Source: JAQBVV01 sp965249205 (lineage in GTDB: Bacteria > Acidobacteriota > Vicinamibacteria > Vicinamibacterales > UBA2999). From it: DNA of 64,000 nt. Location of the stretch: positions 930,001 through 994,000 of the forward strand of contig CBDFLL010000006.1 of NCBI GenBank assembly GCA_965249205.1, written 5' to 3'. The notes beneath the pieces were generated by a model that had not been told where the DNA came from, did not search any database, and saw only the letters and a list, made by a program, of their open reading frames with translations. The position numbers and the translations under genes are program-made. Below are positions 1 through 7,236 of this stretch, one piece after another. How positions within the stretch are numbered: the stretch's first letter is position 1; the number at the start of each line of letters is the position of its first letter.

Positions 1-275
1 TCGGTAACCGTCAAATAGGCCGCCCAGAACCACACCAGGAGCGGCGTCTTCGTGTTGTGGAGAATCGTCCCGGCGGTCAGCGACACCTGATACCGGCACG
101 CCGCACATTGCCAGCGCCGGTGTGTGGTCAGGCGATAGCCGCGCGCGTGCCGGCACCGGGGACACACAAAGCCGTCCGGCCAGCGGCACGCCGCCAAGTA
201 GTCCTGACAGGCCTCGGCGGTCGCAAATTGCCGCTGAAACTCCCGGAGATTCTTCGGAAACGACGGGCGCGCCAC
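1..275 (-). CDS. IS1595-family transposase, N-terminal part (runs off the left edge)
   Basis: The minus strand reads open from a GTG at 275 to the window edge, about 91 residues. It has the layout of an IS1595-type transposase N-terminus: a zinc ribbon with paired cysteines at residues 38/41 (CPRC) and 57/60 (CAAC), then a TAGTILHNTKTPL stretch and an aromatic LLVWFWAAYL helix. In this family the zinc ribbon precedes the DDE/DDN catalytic domain, which would lie beyond position 1. The element points away from the DoxX-like gene that starts at about 337, and that gene lacks its normal 5' end. The IS edge therefore probably lies between about 300 and 325. Confidence 0.8.
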   Translation of the reverse strand, partial: MARPSFPKNLREFQRQFATAEACQDYLAACRWPDGFVCPRCRHARGYRLTTHRRWQCAACRYQVSLTAGTILHNTKTPLLVWFWAAYLTVT

Positions 276-336
276 GCCGATACACTACCGGTGGTGGCTT
301 GCTGAAACAACCGGATAAGCACGAGGCGTCTTTCTG

Positions 337-690
337 GTGATGTTGATGTGGACACTCGACAAGTTCATCAACGCCGACCACGCGGGACGGATCTTCGCGA
401 ACTTCTACTCGATAGGAGGCCTGGAGCAGACTGCGTTTCTGGTCATTGGTGTCGCCGAACTGGCCCTGATCCTCGCATTCGTGGTCGGGTATCAGAAACG
501 CGTGTCCTATGGACTGGTGCTGATCCTCCATGGCGTCTCAACGTTGTCGTCCTATCGGCAGTACATCGATGGGTTCAATAACCTGCTCTTCTTCGCAGCC
601 TGGCCGATGCTGGCAGCCTGCTTCGCGCTGTACTACCTGCGCGATCTGGATACGAAGTGGACGGTCGGTGGCGGCGCGTCGGGCGGGTGA
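337..690 (+). pseudogene. DoxX-like membrane protein, 5' end cut by the IS1595 element
   Basis: The 117-residue product has three to four hydrophobic segments and the pattern of small DoxX-like inner-membrane proteins (LDKFINADHAG, then GGLEQTAFLVIGVAELALIL, then LLFFAAWPMLAACFALYYLR). The reading frame is open upstream of the GTG at 337 (FLVMLMWT continues the family pattern from about 331) but meets a stop at 316-318. I infer that the first transmembrane segment and native start were lost when the IS1595 element arrived. The C-terminus looks complete. Translation from GTG 337 or ATG 340 could still give a shortened protein. The substrate is unknown. Confidence 0.6.
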
Positions 691-757
691 CGCCGCGGGT
701 GCCATTTCGTGTGCAGGATCGGGTGCACACTCAGCGGATGCACAGGGAGGTATCGAG

Positions 758-1186
758 ATGACGAACGATAGGCAAGGACGTCGGTCACTGATGTCGGGTA
801 TCGGGGTGTTTGCCGCCGCATTTGCGCTAGGCTCGCGCCCAGCGGCCGCCCAGACGCCGGCCGCGTCGACATTCGAGCCGGCACGGCACGCGCAGGACGG
901 GTGGCTCGATGCGATCCCGGGTAAACATCGTGTAGTCCTTGATGTCACCTCGGCCGCCGGGGTCCCCGACGCTATTCGATTCGCCGGGAACATCTTTAAT
1001 GGGAATGCTGGCACGTACGGTCTCGAGGAGGCGGAGACCGCGATGGTCGTGATCCTCAGACACTCTGCCACGGCGTTCGGCTTCCGACATGGCTCGCTTC
1101 GGCGCGCCCACGCTTGCCTGGGAGACGCGCCTGGACTATCCGCAACTGTGGGGCACTCGACGTATCGGTTCCGATCTCTCACGTGA
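758..1186 (+). pseudogene. Tat-exported DsrE-like protein, truncated at a deletion junction
   Basis: ATG 758 follows a good ribosome site (GGGAGG). The N-terminus carries a twin-arginine leader (GRRSLMSG, hydrophobic stretch, then AAAQ). The body (SSFEPARHAQDDWLD-like opening, later VVILRHSATAFGF) matches a family of periplasmic proteins often annotated as Tat signal-domain or DsrE-like proteins. Family members continue about 80-100 residues after this FGF motif. Here the frame leaves the family pattern at about 1080 and ends in an unrelated tail at 1186. The following DNA is, in another frame, the end of a cytochrome oxidase gene. The gene is therefore 3' truncated. Confidence 0.65.
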
Positions 1187-2090
1187 GGGGGCCGCACGTT
1201 CGCGCGACTGGCAGTTCGTGCACCTGTTCTCGCCGCGCGCGGTCGTGGCGACGTCGGTGATGCCAGCCTATCCATGGTTGTTCGACGGCGCACCAGACCG
1301 CCCGGCGCAGGAGGCGGAGGATCTGGTGGCGTACCTGGATTCGCTCGGCCACGCCCGTGAGATCGCGGGGCCGGAGGGCGAAGCAGCGGCGCTCGAGGGG
1401 TGCCAGTGTCCCGACGATCAACTGCGGCAGATGGCCTTCGGTGGCGTACTGAACACGCACCCCGCCAGGAGCCGCCGCGTACACGAGGCGCCGGTGCTGC
1501 CAGCACCGGCCGCACCCGCCCGCGGTCGACGTCTCTACGCGGATCACTGCGCGAGCTGTCACGGCGATCAGGGCGGAGGCGACGGGCCGGGCGCGCAAAC
1601 GTTGCGCCCCAGACCGACCAACTTCGTGGAGCACGAGTACACAGATGTGCGCCTGGCCGACGCGCTGTGGAACGGCGTGTGGGGCACGGCCATGCCGGCC
1701 TGGAGAGACTGGCCGCTGGAGGATCTTGCCGCGCTCTCGGAGGTGGTCAAAGGGTTCGGCGACCGCTCCCAGAGCCTGAGCGATACAGCGGTCCCCGCTG
1801 ACCCCGCACTGCAGGATGACGGAGGGGATGTGGGGGAGCGTATCTACGGAGCCAACTGTGTGCAGTGCCACGGCGAACGCGGCGAAGGCGACGGATCGGC
1901 GGCCGCCGAGTTGCCGATGGACCCGACGAACTTTCGCCGCCAGCGGCCGAGCCTGGCCGAGGGGATCCGCGCGCTTCGAAATGGTGTCGAGGGCACGTCG
2001 ATGGCACCCTGGACATCGAGGTTGAGCGATGCCGAGATGCTGGCGGTGACCCACTATGTACGAAGCTTCTACGAGGGCCCTACGCGATGA
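1089..2090 (+). CDS. C-terminal part of cbb3-type oxidase subunit II (CcoO-like) fused to a diheme cytochrome c
   Basis: Residues 1-95 match the end of CcoO/FixO-type subunits (LDYPQLWGTRRIGSDLS, then SVMPAYPWLF and LVAYLDSLG). The normal N-terminal heme of CcoO is absent. Residues 145-333 form two c-type cytochrome domains with CASCH at 154-158 and CVQCH at 257-261, each followed by a PTNF segment, as in CcoP-like subunits. No subunit I (CcoN) gene precedes it. The frame starts at a chance ATG inside the junction with the Tat-protein gene, so export and assembly into an oxidase are doubtful. It overlaps the next gene by ATGA, indicating an original operon. I read it as the surviving 3' part of a deleted oxidase operon. 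Confidence 0.65.
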   Translation: MARFGAPTLAWETRLDYPQLWGTRRIGSDLSREGAARSRDWQFVHLFSPRAVVATSVMPAYPWLFDGAPDRPAQEAEDLVAYLDSLGHAREIAGPEGEAAALEGCQCPDDQLRQMAFGGVLNTHPARSRRVHEAPVLPAPAAPARGRRLYADHCASCHGDQGGGDGPGAQTLRPRPTNFVEHEYTDVRLADALWNGVWGTAMPAWRDWPLEDLAALSEVVKGFGDRSQSLSDTAVPADPALQDDGGDVGERIYGANCVQCHGERGEGDGSAAAELPMDPTNFRRQRPSLAEGIRALRNGVEGTSMAPWTSRLSDAEMLAVTHYVRSFYEGPTR

Positions 2091-2272
2091 TCGCCGATAT
2101 CATCGTCTTCGGATCGCTCGCGCTTGCCGCCGTGTTCGTGGCTGCGTGGATCGTCAGACCAGAGTTGCGGGCGTGGCTCGAGCGCCCCAAGTACCAGTTC
2201 CAGGATGCCGTGCAGGGGTATGATCGCGCCCAGCACGCTCCCACTCAACCAGAAGGGAAGTCGACGGTGTGA
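2087..2272 (+). CDS. Small single-pass membrane protein of the oxidase remnant (CcoQ-like in position)
   Basis: This is a 61-residue protein. Its ATG overlaps the stop of the cytochrome gene (ATGA at 2087-2090), so the two are probably translationally coupled. One hydrophobic helix spans residues 3-22, followed by a charged cytosolic tail (RPELRAWLERPKYQFQDAVQGYDR). Its size, topology and place at the end of a cbb3-like operon fit a CcoQ-type or assembly subunit. There is no motif that proves this. The gene itself looks intact. Confidence 0.6.
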   Translation: MIADIIVFGSLALAAVFVAAWIVRPELRAWLERPKYQFQDAVQGYDRAQHAPTQPEGKSTV

Positions 2273-2304
2273 CTGAGACTCAAGCCCCGGAGCCGCGCGG
2301 CTCG

Positions 2305-2412
2305 TTGGCGCGTATTTCACTTCTGGCTGGCAGCCCGTCATGGTGCTCCCCCTGGCAGGAGAGGACTCCCTGCGGTGCCTCGGGAGCTGCGCGTTCATGA
2401 AATCCGAGCTAA
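2305..2412. repeat. Mini-element C, copy 1 (108 bp)
   Basis: An inverted-repeat element with ends CGCGTATTTC at the left and GAAATCCGAGCTAA at the right. It matches, in opposite orientation, the 108-bp copy at 29611-29718, including the internal stretch around GGAGAGGACTCC. Family C ends read CTAGCGCGGATTTC in their best form. Here the flanking tetranucleotides have drifted (TTGG, CTAA). The right end contains the likely start codon of the following tsdA-like gene. Confidence 0.7.
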
Positions 2413-3350
2413 CCGCCGTGATCGCGGTGTGTTGTGTGGTCGGCATCGTCGTGGTTGGCGCCGCGCTCCGGTACGGGGCCGAACGCCCATCGACGCTCCC
2501 GCCGAGCCTGTCCGTGCCTGCGATCGCCACCGAGGACTATGGCCGGCGCCTGATCGCCCAGACCGCGGAACTTCTCGGCCCGGATCAGCCGGACGCCGAT
2601 CGACGCTACATCAAGAGCCGGCTCAATTGTGGCTCCTGCCACCTCGCCACCGGCAACGAACCGGGCACGCTGACACTCCTGCAAGTCACCGAACACTACC
2701 CACGGTTTTCGGGCCGCGTCGGCGCCATGACCGATATCGAAGATCGCATCAACGAGTGTATGCAGCGCAGCATGAACGGCGAAGCACTCCCGATGGACAG
2801 CGTAGAGATGATCGCGATGGCGGCGTACCTACGGTCGCTCGGCGCGCAGTATCAGGCGATGGGCGCCGCGCAGAAGGAACCAGAGGAGCCGCCGGCCTTC
2901 ACTGCGCCGTCGCGCAAGGCTGACGTCGCGGCTGGGCGGGAGGTGTTCGCCGAGAAGTGCCGTATCTGTCACGGCGACGATGGGGAGGGGCTGCTTGCGA
3001 CCACGGATCCAAGCAAGGGTTATCTGTTTCCGCCGCTCTGGGGCCCGGACAGTTTCAACAACGGAGCCGGTATGCACCGGGTGTTGACCGCCGCACGTTT
3101 CATCAAGGCACGCATGCCGCTCGGCGAACCCGATCTCACTGACGACCAGGCGTTTGACGTGGCGGCGTATATCAACGACCAGCCGCGTCCGGCGATGCCG
3201 AACCTGGATCAGGACTATCCCGATCTAACGGTCAAGCGCATCGACAGCCCCTACGGCCCGTTTGCTGACGATTTCCCGCTCGAGCAGCATCGCTTCGGCC
3301 CATTTCCTCCGATCGAGGAGTACTACGAAGCGCTAGAACCCATCCCATAA
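2397..3350 (+). CDS. tsdA: TsdA-type diheme cytochrome c (putative thiosulfate dehydrogenase)
   Basis: The 317-residue protein has an N-terminal membrane anchor or signal (residues 7-24) and two cytochrome c domains, with heme motifs CGSCH (78-82) and CRICH (188-192). The stretch after heme 1 (FSGRVGAMTDIEDRINECMQRSMNGEALP) and the late motif PLWGPDSFNNGAGM are typical of TsdA. TsdA oxidises thiosulfate to tetrathionate in the periplasm. ATG 2397 is chosen because the hydrophobic anchor begins seven codons later and a GGGAG lies upstream; a longer start at 2340 would add an unlikely stretch. ATG 2397 lies inside mini-element C copy 1, and the last residues and the TAA stop (3348-3350) lie inside mini-element D. 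Confidence 0.75.
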   Translation: MKSELTAVIAVCCVVGIVVVGAALRYGAERPSTLPPSLSVPAIATEDYGRRLIAQTAELLGPDQPDADRRYIKSRLNCGSCHLATGNEPGTLTLLQVTEHYPRFSGRVGAMTDIEDRINECMQRSMNGEALPMDSVEMIAMAAYLRSLGAQYQAMGAAQKEPEEPPAFTAPSRKADVAAGREVFAEKCRICHGDDGEGLLATTDPSKGYLFPPLWGPDSFNNGAGMHRVLTAARFIKARMPLGEPDLTDDQAFDVAAYINDQPRPAMPNLDQDYPDLTVKRIDSPYGPFADDFPLEQHRFGPFPPIEEYYEALEPIP

Positions 3351-3546
3351 ACCCGCCTGCATTCGGCCTCCTAAAGCGCTTTCCATGACTGTGGTGTCGT
3401 TCGGCTGTTCGAAAAGCGCTCTAGGCATCCCGGCGAGCAGCGTTGCTCCTCTCTCAAATACTCCCGGTATTTTCGGTCGTCGCGCCTTGCCCGACGGGCG
3501 CCGCGGCGTCCTCGGTGCTGCGGCCGGTTTATGAGATGGGTTCTAG
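3333..3546. repeat. Mini-element D (214 bp, CTAG-bounded) with nested element B
   Basis: CTAG stands at both ends. The terminal inverted repeats are about 21 bp (CTAGAACCCATC at 3333, GATGGGTTCTAG at 3535-3546) with one mismatch. The inside carries the core shared with elements A and F: GCATTCGGC, GCGTTGCTCC, a hairpin AAATAC-TCCCG-GTATTT, then TCGTCGCGCC. A 54-bp element B is inserted within the core. The right CTAG is shared with the adjoining IS copy. The left end overlaps the tsdA stop codon. Confidence 0.75.
3371..3424. repeat. Mini-element B, copy 1, nested in D
   Basis: A short inverted-repeat element with ends CTAAAGCGCTTTcC and GAAAAGCGCTCTAG. A related 77-bp copy at 53371-53447 sits at the same place within the core of an A element, which shows that it is a separate unit. 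No coding capacity. Confidence 0.65.
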
Positions 3547-4845
3547 CAGGCTGCTGAAGAACCCGGGTGATCGGGCCGTTTTCTAAGGATCATGCGAGTC
3601 ACCACCGACCGACAACGGTGCGCACGGCTGTGCGCTGGCCCCGATCAAGGGGCCGGCGACACGCGCGGCCGGTGATCAGGGACACCTCGCCTCCAGATTC
3701 CGCAGCCGGACCAAGTTATAGACCGTGGCGGCGAAGGTAAGCTGCCAATCCACGAGGGCGACACCGCGATGCCGGAGTTTGCGCAAGCCGCCGACGGTCT
3801 TCATCCAGCCAAAGACCTGTTCTACGAGTTTCCGTTTCCGCTGACTGACGTGATAGCCCGCATGCCGCGTGGTCCGGCCATCGATCGCACTCCAGCGGAC
3901 CTTCTGAGCAACGTGGGGCGTGACGGCCCGGATACGGACAGCGGCCACAAAGCTTGCCACATCGTAGCCCTTGTCCGCCCCGACCGTGCTGCCCGGCGGC
4001 GCGCTGGCTTCCAGCAACAGCGCCGCTGCCTCGCGTTCGGCGGTCCCCGTCGCGTGAGTCGCGCAGACGTTGGCGACAAGTCCCTGTCGATTGTCCAGCA
4101 GCACGTGGCCCAGATACGCCAGCTTGGCTTCCTTCCCCTGGCCCTTCCGAGGCAGCATCGCCTCCGGATCGGTCGTCGACTGGTGCGTGTCGTTGCGCCG
4201 CCGCTCCCCGTGGAAGTTGACCGTGGGATTCCCGGGGTCATCGGGCGGGTCGCTCTCCGCCGCGTCCCGGCACCGAAAGCTCTTCAGGCTGGCCCACGCT
4301 TCCAATTGGGTCCCATCCACAGTGAAGTGTTCGTCCGAGAGCAGCCCGGCCGCCCGCGCGTGGGCCTGCACCGCATCAAAGAAGGCGGCCGCGAGATCGC
4401 CCGCCAGCAGCCGGTCGCGATTCTTGGTAAACGTGGTGGGATGCCAAACCGGGTCGTCCAAATTCAAGCCCACGAACCAGCGGAACAGCAGGTTGTAATT
4501 GAGCTCTTCCATCAGCAGCCGCTCGCTCCGCACCGTGTAGAGCACCTGCAGCAACAACGCGCGCAGCAGCTGTTCCGGCGGGATCGACGGACGCCCTGTG
4601 TTGGCGTACAGGCCGGCGAACCTGCGCGACATCGTTCTCAGCGCTTCGTCCGTCAGCGCGCGAACCGCGCGGAGCGGATGGTCGGCTGGCACGCGCTGTT
4701 CCGGCGACAGGTAGCTGAACATGTGAGTGCTTTGCTCATCGTGTCCGCGCATGATGGGGCTCCCTTCAGCGGTGTTGGGAGCATGGTAGTACGCCGGGAT
4801 CGATCTGTCGATCCCATTTCACGGAGTTTTTCAGCAGCCTGCTAG
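3543..4845 (-). mobile_element. IS5/IS1182-type insertion sequence, copy 1
   Basis: The 1295-bp core (3547-4841) lies between two CTAG tetramers. Imperfect terminal inverted repeats begin CAGGCTGCTGAA at both ends and then diverge. It encodes one transposase on the minus strand. It is joined directly to element D on the left and element A on the right through the CTAG tetramers. It differs from copies 2-5 by a single base that I noticed near 4010 (T instead of C). Confidence 0.9.
3676..4752 (-). CDS. IS5/IS1182-type transposase (copy 1)
   Basis: The 358-residue transposase has an N-terminal DUF772-like helical domain (residues about 10-120, with GRPSIPPEQLLRALLLQ and NLLFRWFVGL) followed by a DDE domain. 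Likely catalytic residues are D146 (TVDGTQ), D260 (GADKGYD) and E311 (KLVEQVFGWMKT). The length is typical. All five copies in the window translate to the same protein, so expansion is recent and the enzyme may be active. Confidence 0.9.
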   Translation of the reverse strand: MRGHDEQSTHMFSYLSPEQRVPADHPLRAVRALTDEALRTMSRRFAGLYANTGRPSIPPEQLLRALLLQVLYTVRSERLLMEELNYNLLFRWFVGLNLDDPVWHPTTFTKNRDRLLAGDLAAAFFDAVQAHARAAGLLSDEHFTVDGTQLEAWASLKSFRCRDAAESDPPDDPGNPTVNFHGERRRNDTHQSTTDPEAMLPRKGQGKEAKLAYLGHVLLDNRQGLVANVCATHATGTAEREAAALLLEASAPPGSTVGADKGYDVASFVAAVRIRAVTPHVAQKVRWSAIDGRTTRHAGYHVSQRKRKLVEQVFGWMKTVGGLRKLRHRGVALVDWQLTFAATVYNLVRLRNLEARCP

Positions 4846-5006
4846 TGGTCTGGTTGCGAATTGGCTCAGCATTCGGCCGGGGATGCCTCCGGTCTGGCGG
4901 CGTTGCTCCTCCGTCACATGCGCCCAGCATGCTCCCTCGTCGCGCCTAGCCAGCCGGGCGCCTCACCGCCCTCGGTGCACAAGCCAATTCGCAACCAGAC
5001 CACTAG
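4842..5006. repeat. Mini-element A, copy 1 (165 bp, CTAG-bounded)
   Basis: The terminal inverted repeat TGGTCTGGTTGCGAATTGGC is perfect and is flanked by CTAG on both sides. The core contains GCATTCGGCC, GCGTTGCTCC, a hairpin CATGC-GCCCA-GCATG and TCGTCGCGCC, the same order as in element D. It is the only copy without a nested insertion and so serves as the empty-site reference: its CTAG at 4954-4957 is where an element C lies in copy A3. Non-coding. Confidence 0.8.
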
Positions 5007-6473
5007 TACCTCGTCGCAGTGGTTCTGACCGGTTCACGCGGCGGCCTTCGCGCGCCTGGCGGGCTGCGGATACACGCGGCCCATCTTCGTGCGGGCCCGG
5101 TCGACGGTGAACAACCAGTTGATGCCCGCCTGCTCGGCATTGCGCCGCTGCTCCCAGGCAGCGACCTCGGTGACAAGCGTGGCCTTGTCCGGGATACGCC
5201 GATCGAGGCATTGCTGGACCATCACCCCGATCTCGATCTCGACCATGTTGAGCCAGCTGGCGTGTTTCGGCGTGTAGTGGAAGTCGAGCCGCGTAAGGAT
5301 CCGTCGGGCCTCAGCGGGTGCGAAGGTCTGATAAAGCGCGGCCGCGGAATGGGTCGACAAGTTGTCCAGCACCACCTGGATTCGCTCGGCCTCCGGGTAA
5401 TGCTCGTCCACGAGATCGCGCATGCACTCGGCAAAGTCGACGCACGTCCGGTGGTCAGTGACCTTGGCGTGGCGCCAGGGGCGGTGCACGTCCACAAACA
5501 GGAACACGTTCGCGGTGCCGTTGCGCACGTACTCATAGTCGACCCGTCTGGGCTTCCCCGGCTCGGCCCGGATGGGGACACGCGCGTCCCCGATTAGTTG
5601 TCGGGGCGTTTCATCGAAGCAGACCACCGGTCGCCGGGGGGTCGGCGCCTCGGCGTAGAGTGCGAGGACGTCTTCCATGCGCGCCACGTACTCGGCGTTG
5701 ACCGTCGGAATGCACCACCTCTTCTCCCGCCACGGCTTCAGTTTCATGTCGGCCAGCCGGCGTCCCACCGTGGCGCTCGACAGGGTCTCGTGCGTGGTGA
5801 GGCGGACCAATGCGCCGGCCAGCAACTCCAGCGTCCAGTGCGCCCGGCCGGCCGGGGGCGCGGAGCAGGCCACCGCGACCAGGCGGGCTTCATCGCCGGC
5901 GCTGAGCTTCCGCGGTGCACCGGGCCGGGCCGTTTCGATGAGCGCGCGCGTCAAGCCGTCTTCGACGAAATGCTGCTTGGTCCGATACACCGTCGAGGTG
6001 CCGACCCCGATGTCTGCCGCAATCCGTTCGTCGGGGACCTGGGCGTCGGCGGCGAGGAGAATCTGTGCCCGTTTGATCTGGCGCGCGGCCCGGGTGCCGC
6101 CGCGGGTCAGCGCCTGCAGGTGGTGCCCTTCTTCGAGCGTCAGCGTCACGCGATAGCGTATGTTCATGGATATCTTGGATCACACTGCCGATCCCGTGTC
6201 CAGTCGTCCGGCCCCACACTTCACGGCGAAGCAAGGCCAGTATCTGGCCTTCATCCACACCTACGCGTTACTCCACCGGGAGCCGCCGGCCGAAGTCGAC
6301 TTCCAACGGTTCTTTCAGGTCACTCCCCCCACGGTCCACGGCATGATCGTCGCGCTGGAGCGGCGCGGGCTTATCAGCCGCGTCCCACGGCAGCCCCGGA
6401 CGATCAGGCTGTTACTGGCGGCAGATGAGCTACCCCCCCTCCAACCGATCAAAATCACTGAGACGGGGTACTA
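5004..6473. mobile_element. IS630-type insertion sequence with an extra gene
   Basis: Imperfect terminal inverted repeats of about 26 bp start GTACCTCGTCGCAGTGG at the left and, read inward from the right, GTACCCCGTCTCAGTGA. Flanking TA dinucleotides at 5004-5005 and 6472-6473 fit the TA target duplication of IS630/Tc1 elements. The insertion sits in the CTAG joint between element A copy 1 and a 26-bp element C end. The same joint is present uninterrupted at 7284-7312, so the empty site is visible. It carries a transposase gene (minus) and a divergent small gene (plus). Confidence 0.85.
5034..6167 (-). CDS. IS630-family transposase
   Basis: The 377-residue protein has an N-terminal helix-turn-helix (IAADIGVGTSTVYRTKQHF, about 49-67) and a C-terminal DDE domain with D185 (CFDETPRQ), D268 (VVLDNLSTH) and E310 (HASWLNMVE), in the spacing of IS630 enzymes. 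The length is usual. The start codon overlaps, head to head, the first bases of the plus-strand passenger gene, so one short shared region must carry both promoters. No frameshift was seen. Confidence 0.9.
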   Translation of the reverse strand: MNIRYRVTLTLEEGHHLQALTRGGTRAARQIKRAQILLAADAQVPDERIAADIGVGTSTVYRTKQHFVEDGLTRALIETARPGAPRKLSAGDEARLVAVACSAPPAGRAHWTLELLAGALVRLTTHETLSSATVGRRLADMKLKPWREKRWCIPTVNAEYVARMEDVLALYAEAPTPRRPVVCFDETPRQLIGDARVPIRAEPGKPRRVDYEYVRNGTANVFLFVDVHRPWRHAKVTDHRTCVDFAECMRDLVDEHYPEAERIQVVLDNLSTHSAAALYQTFAPAEARRILTRLDFHYTPKHASWLNMVEIEIGVMVQQCLDRRIPDKATLVTEVAAWEQRRNAEQAGINWLFTVDRARTKMGRVYPQPARRAKAAA

Positions 6474-6474
6474 G
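6160..6474 (+). CDS. LexA-N/MarR-like winged-helix protein carried by the IS630 element
   Basis: The 104-residue protein starts eight bases inside the transposase gene on the opposite strand and ends with a TAG that uses the right-hand TA target duplication (6472-6474). Residues 20-90 resemble the DNA-binding domain of LexA (FTAKQGQYLAFIHTYALLHR, then a PPTVHGMIVALERRGLISR recognition helix and wing). No protease domain follows. Being inside the terminal repeats and divergent from the transposase, it could act as a repressor of the IS. The last few codons are encoded by the terminal inverted repeat itself, an economical arrangement. Confidence 0.7.
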   Translation: MFMDILDHTADPVSSRPAPHFTAKQGQYLAFIHTYALLHREPPAEVDFQRFFQVTPPTVHGMIVALERRGLISRVPRQPRTIRLLLAADELPPLQPIKITETGY

Positions 6475-6496
6475 GTACAAGTGAAATCGGCGCTAG
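6471..6496. repeat. Solo end of mini-element C (26 bp, CTAG at both ends)
   Basis: A CTAG-bounded piece that ends in GTGAAATCGGCGCTAG, the right end of family C. The same piece follows element A copy 2 at 7288-7312, so A plus this C end existed as a unit before the IS630 insertion separated them here. Confidence 0.55.
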
Positions 6497-6719
6497 ATAT
6501 CGCGGAATATTGAGGAAAAAACGGTCGAAATCGTCGCCGGGCAGGCCTGTGGGCCCGGCGGTCGTCCTGGGCGGCTCGAGTCCAGCGACAATTCCCGACT
6601 TGACAAACACCTGCCGGACCCCTCACAGTCCATGTTTACGACGCGGCTGAGCATAGGCACGAACGCACTCGGCACGTTTACGGCCTATTTCGGCCAATCA
6701 GACTCAAAGGAACTACGCT

Positions 6720-6923
6720 ATGTCATCTACTACCGGAGTTATCAAGCGCATCACGGACCGTGGATTCGGCTTCATCGCCGCGCCGGACGGTGTCGAATAT
6801 TTCTTCCACCAGTCGGCTTGCACGACCACGCCGTTTGACTCGCTGCGCGAAGGCGACAGCGTGACGTTCACACTCGGACAGGGCCCCAAGGGACCCCGCG
6901 CCGAGAACGTCGCACCCGCCTAA
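6720..6923 (+). CDS. Cold-shock domain protein (CspA family)
   Basis: This is a 67-residue single cold-shock domain with RNP-1 (GFGFI, residues 15-19) and RNP-2 (YFFHQSA, 27-33). Such proteins bind single-stranded RNA or DNA and melt RNA structure. AAAGGAA lies upstream of the ATG at the right distance. About 225 bases separate the gene from the mobile elements. A TTGACA at 6600-6605 could be its -35 box, but no good -10 follows. The long leader would suit cold-responsive control, though no cold-box motif was identified. A strong terminator follows. Confidence 0.9.
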   Translation: MSSTTGVIKRITDRGFGFIAAPDGVEYFFHQSACTTTPFDSLREGDSVTFTLGQGPKGPRAENVAPA

Positions 6924-6934
6924 ATCGACTCTAT

Positions 6935-6968
6935 CGAACCCCGATGGCCAAGGGGCCATCGGGGTTCG
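6935..6968 (+). terminator. Rho-independent terminator of the cold-shock gene
   Basis: A perfect 15-bp stem (CGAACCCCGATGGCC with its complement) and a four-base loop begin 12 bases after the cold-shock stop codon. The sequence after the stem is ACCTTTC, a weak T-run. Confidence 0.8.
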
Positions 6969-6988
6969 ACCTTTCTACATCCGCTACC

Positions 6989-7236
6989 TCACCTCTCCGC
7001 GAACGCGTCGAGGCCAGCCTGAGCGACCGGTTCGTCTACCCTGGCGCCGCCGACACCAATCCCCGCCACAACCTTCCCATCGACGATGATCGGAAACGCG
7101 CCTGCTACACGGTGAGTTCCCATGCGCCAGCGGCCGGAATCGTGATCGTCGCGGAAACAGGTTGTCCAGCGGCGGCAGCCTCCCGCACCTGGCGGGTGGG
7201 CAGACCGAAGAGCACCGCCGCGCGGGCTTTGCCCTG
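6989..7236 (-). pseudogene. GlcG/HbpS-like heme-binding protein remnant
   Basis: On the minus strand one frame reads GKARAAVLFGLPTRQV, ending in AWELTV and a TAG. The next frame continues with GAFPIIVDGKVVAGIGVGG and an AQAGLDAF end, then TGA at 6989. Together they reproduce the C-terminal two thirds of a GlcG/HbpS-type protein, broken by an in-frame stop plus a frameshift near 7110. The N-terminus is missing at the border with element A copy 2. Not expected to be functional. Confidence 0.75.

Noticed and set aside
538..1515. 325-codon minus frame near the left end
   Set aside because: Very Arg/Pro/Ala-rich, overlaps recognisable genes on the other strand.
3769..4845. Long 358-codon frame opposite the IS5/IS1182 transposase, repeated in all five copies
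   Set aside because: Antisense shadow of a high-GC gene; composition is Arg/Pro/Gln-rich without family features, while the other strand has a clear DDE transposase.
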